Part shown: piece by piece, positions 63,026 to 64,000 of the stretch
Position numbering within the stretch: position 1 is the stretch's first letter
How the letters are laid out: the number at the start of each line of letters is the position of its first letter
Assembly: GCF_002531755.2 (NCBI RefSeq)
Contig: NZ_CP035001.1
Coordinates: forward strand, 248,001-312,000
Source: Rhizobium acidisoli
GTDB lineage: Bacteria; Pseudomonadota; Alphaproteobacteria; Rhizobiales; Rhizobiaceae
DNA: 64,000 nucleotides
Direction: 5' to 3'
Made by a program: the position numbers and the translations under genes
Notes under the pieces: model-generated
What the model saw: only the letters and a program-made list of their open reading frames with translations
Told to the model about the DNA's origin: nothing
The model's database searches: none

Positions 63026-63907
63026 ATGCCGCAGCTCCGGACAGAAGACCTCGAGATCGCTTTCATGGAAACCGGGACGCAGCACGGCAAGGCCGTACTG
63101 CTGCTTCACGGATGGCCGGACGACGCATCGACTTGGGAAGCGGTCATCGAACGATTGAAGGACCGAAAATTTCGGTTCGTCATACCATATCTGCGAGGAT
63201 TCGGGCCCAGCAGGTTCCGCAATGACCACGCACCAAGAACGGCAAATGGCGGCATCCTGGCCATGGACGCCATCGCTCTGATGAACGGACTTGGCATCGA
63301 GCGGTTTTCGGTCGTGGGCCACGACTGGGGATCTCATATCGCCGAATGCCTGGCGATCGGGTGGCCCGAGCGGGTCGAGCGCATTGCGCTCCTTTCCTCG
63401 ACGCCGCGCATGGGCGGGTTGCAAACCCCGCCGTTCAAACAAGCCCAGTTGTACTGGTATCAATGGTTCATGGCGACGAAGCGCGGCGCTGAGGCCATCG
63501 ACAAGGACCGCGCGGGCTACGCCCGCCTTCAGTGGGAGAACTGGGCGCCCGAGGGATGGTTCGACGAGGCAACGTTCGGCAAAGTGTCGAAGTCCTTCGA
63601 TAATCCGGACTGGCTGGAGGTCACGCTGCATAGTTATCGGGTTCGGTGGGAGGAAGTGGAGCCGGATCCTCGGAGCCTCTGGCTGGAGAAGCTGGTAAAG
63701 GCAACGAAGTCACTTTCGCTGCCCGCAATATTCGTGCACGGCATGGAAGACGGGGTCACGCCGGTTGCGACGTCCGAGGACCTGCACAAGAAGTTCACAG
63801 GCCCTTTCGAACGCATTCTTCTCCAGAACGTCGGACACTTTCCTCAACGGGAGGACCCTGAAGCGGTTGCGCGTGAGCTCGCTGTGTTCCTGGAAGTAAA
63901 CCTTTGA
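63026..63907 (+). CDS. Alpha/beta hydrolase, epoxide hydrolase / haloalkane dehalogenase type
   Basis: A 293-residue cytoplasmic hydrolase. Oxyanion motif HGWPDD (28-33), nucleophile Asp100 in VVGHDWGSH, acid in HGMEDGVTPV and His in NVGHFPQRED. There is no signal peptide, unlike the two EHN-type hydrolases and the interrupted hydrolase at 33925, to which it is related. Epoxide opening, dehalogenation or ester hydrolysis cannot be told apart. An operator half-site precedes it. Confidence 0.88.
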   Translation: MPQLRTEDLEIAFMETGTQHGKAVLLLHGWPDDASTWEAVIERLKDRKFRFVIPYLRGFGPSRFRNDHAPRTANGGILAMDAIALMNGLGIERFSVVGHDWGSHIAECLAIGWPERVERIALLSSTPRMGGLQTPPFKQAQLYWYQWFMATKRGAEAIDKDRAGYARLQWENWAPEGWFDEATFGKVSKSFDNPDWLEVTLHSYRVRWEEVEPDPRSLWLEKLVKATKSLSLPAIFVHGMEDGVTPVATSEDLHKKFTGPFERILLQNVGHFPQREDPEAVARELAVFLEVNL

Positions 63908-64000
63908 AATGCAACAACCTTCATCGGAAATTCGATGCGGCTCCGTCGTGCAGGCAGTTCATCAGCAATGCTTTAAAAAGCAATTGGCCTAGATTGATTA

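Overview
The window looks like a 64 kb piece of a GC-rich alphaproteobacterial genome, most likely Rhizobium or a close relative. This is inferred from the divergent pcaIJF/pcaR arrangement, tandem Ku genes, candidate sigma-EcfG promoters, paired intergenic palindromes and the general character of the proteins; no 16S or other marker gene is present. No tRNA, rRNA or CRISPR array was seen.

Region 1 (1-7.7 kb) is catabolic and periplasmic. It holds a partial MFS transporter, a GNAT acetyltransferase, the last two steps of the beta-ketoadipate pathway (pcaIJF) with the divergent IclR regulator pcaR, an exported acid-phosphatase-type phosphoesterase with a candidate Pho box, and a divergent di-heme cytochrome c peroxidase. 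Region 2 (7.7-17.1 kb) has a PIN toxin-antitoxin pair, then an ArsR-like regulator followed by a GH51 arabinofuranosidase and a complete family-5 ABC importer, read as an arabinoside-uptake operon.

Region 3 (17.1-27 kb) carries signs of transfer and decay: ardC, an intact TacA-type antitoxin followed by remnants of two TacA/TacT modules, a tail-specific protease, stress genes behind a candidate EcfG promoter, a phospholipase D-type enzyme, a probable IS21-like end abutting a Ku gene fragment, an EF-hand protein and an aldehyde dehydrogenase fragment.

Region 4 (26.8-51.6 kb) is the most unusual part. It is a dense set of redox and detoxification genes: DJ-1/PfpI, tautomerase, DsbA-like, three SDRs, a large ATPase-linked regulator, an LLM flavoenzyme, nitronate monooxygenase, a six-gene SDR/RidA-like/crotonase/SRPBCC/isochorismatase-like/ALDH operon, a convergent epoxide hydrolase/SDR/PLP-enzyme/FMN-reductase operon, a VOC protein, a LysR regulator and a second epoxide hydrolase. 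Five 23-bp inverted repeats with the same half-site (CRATACCWTSG, 1-bp spacer) lie upstream of separate transcription units here, and single half-sites precede further genes. I read this as one previously unrecognised regulon. Several members are broken (amber stop, frameshift, truncations).

Region 5 (51.6-64 kb) holds an adenylate cyclase with C-terminal repeats, a LysE-family exporter, CorA, several small stress-type proteins, one preceded by a consensus EcfG promoter, a single-domain response regulator, two adjacent Ku genes (non-homologous end joining), two neighbouring palindromic repeat elements, small secreted or membrane proteins, and an alpha/beta hydrolase related to those of region 4.
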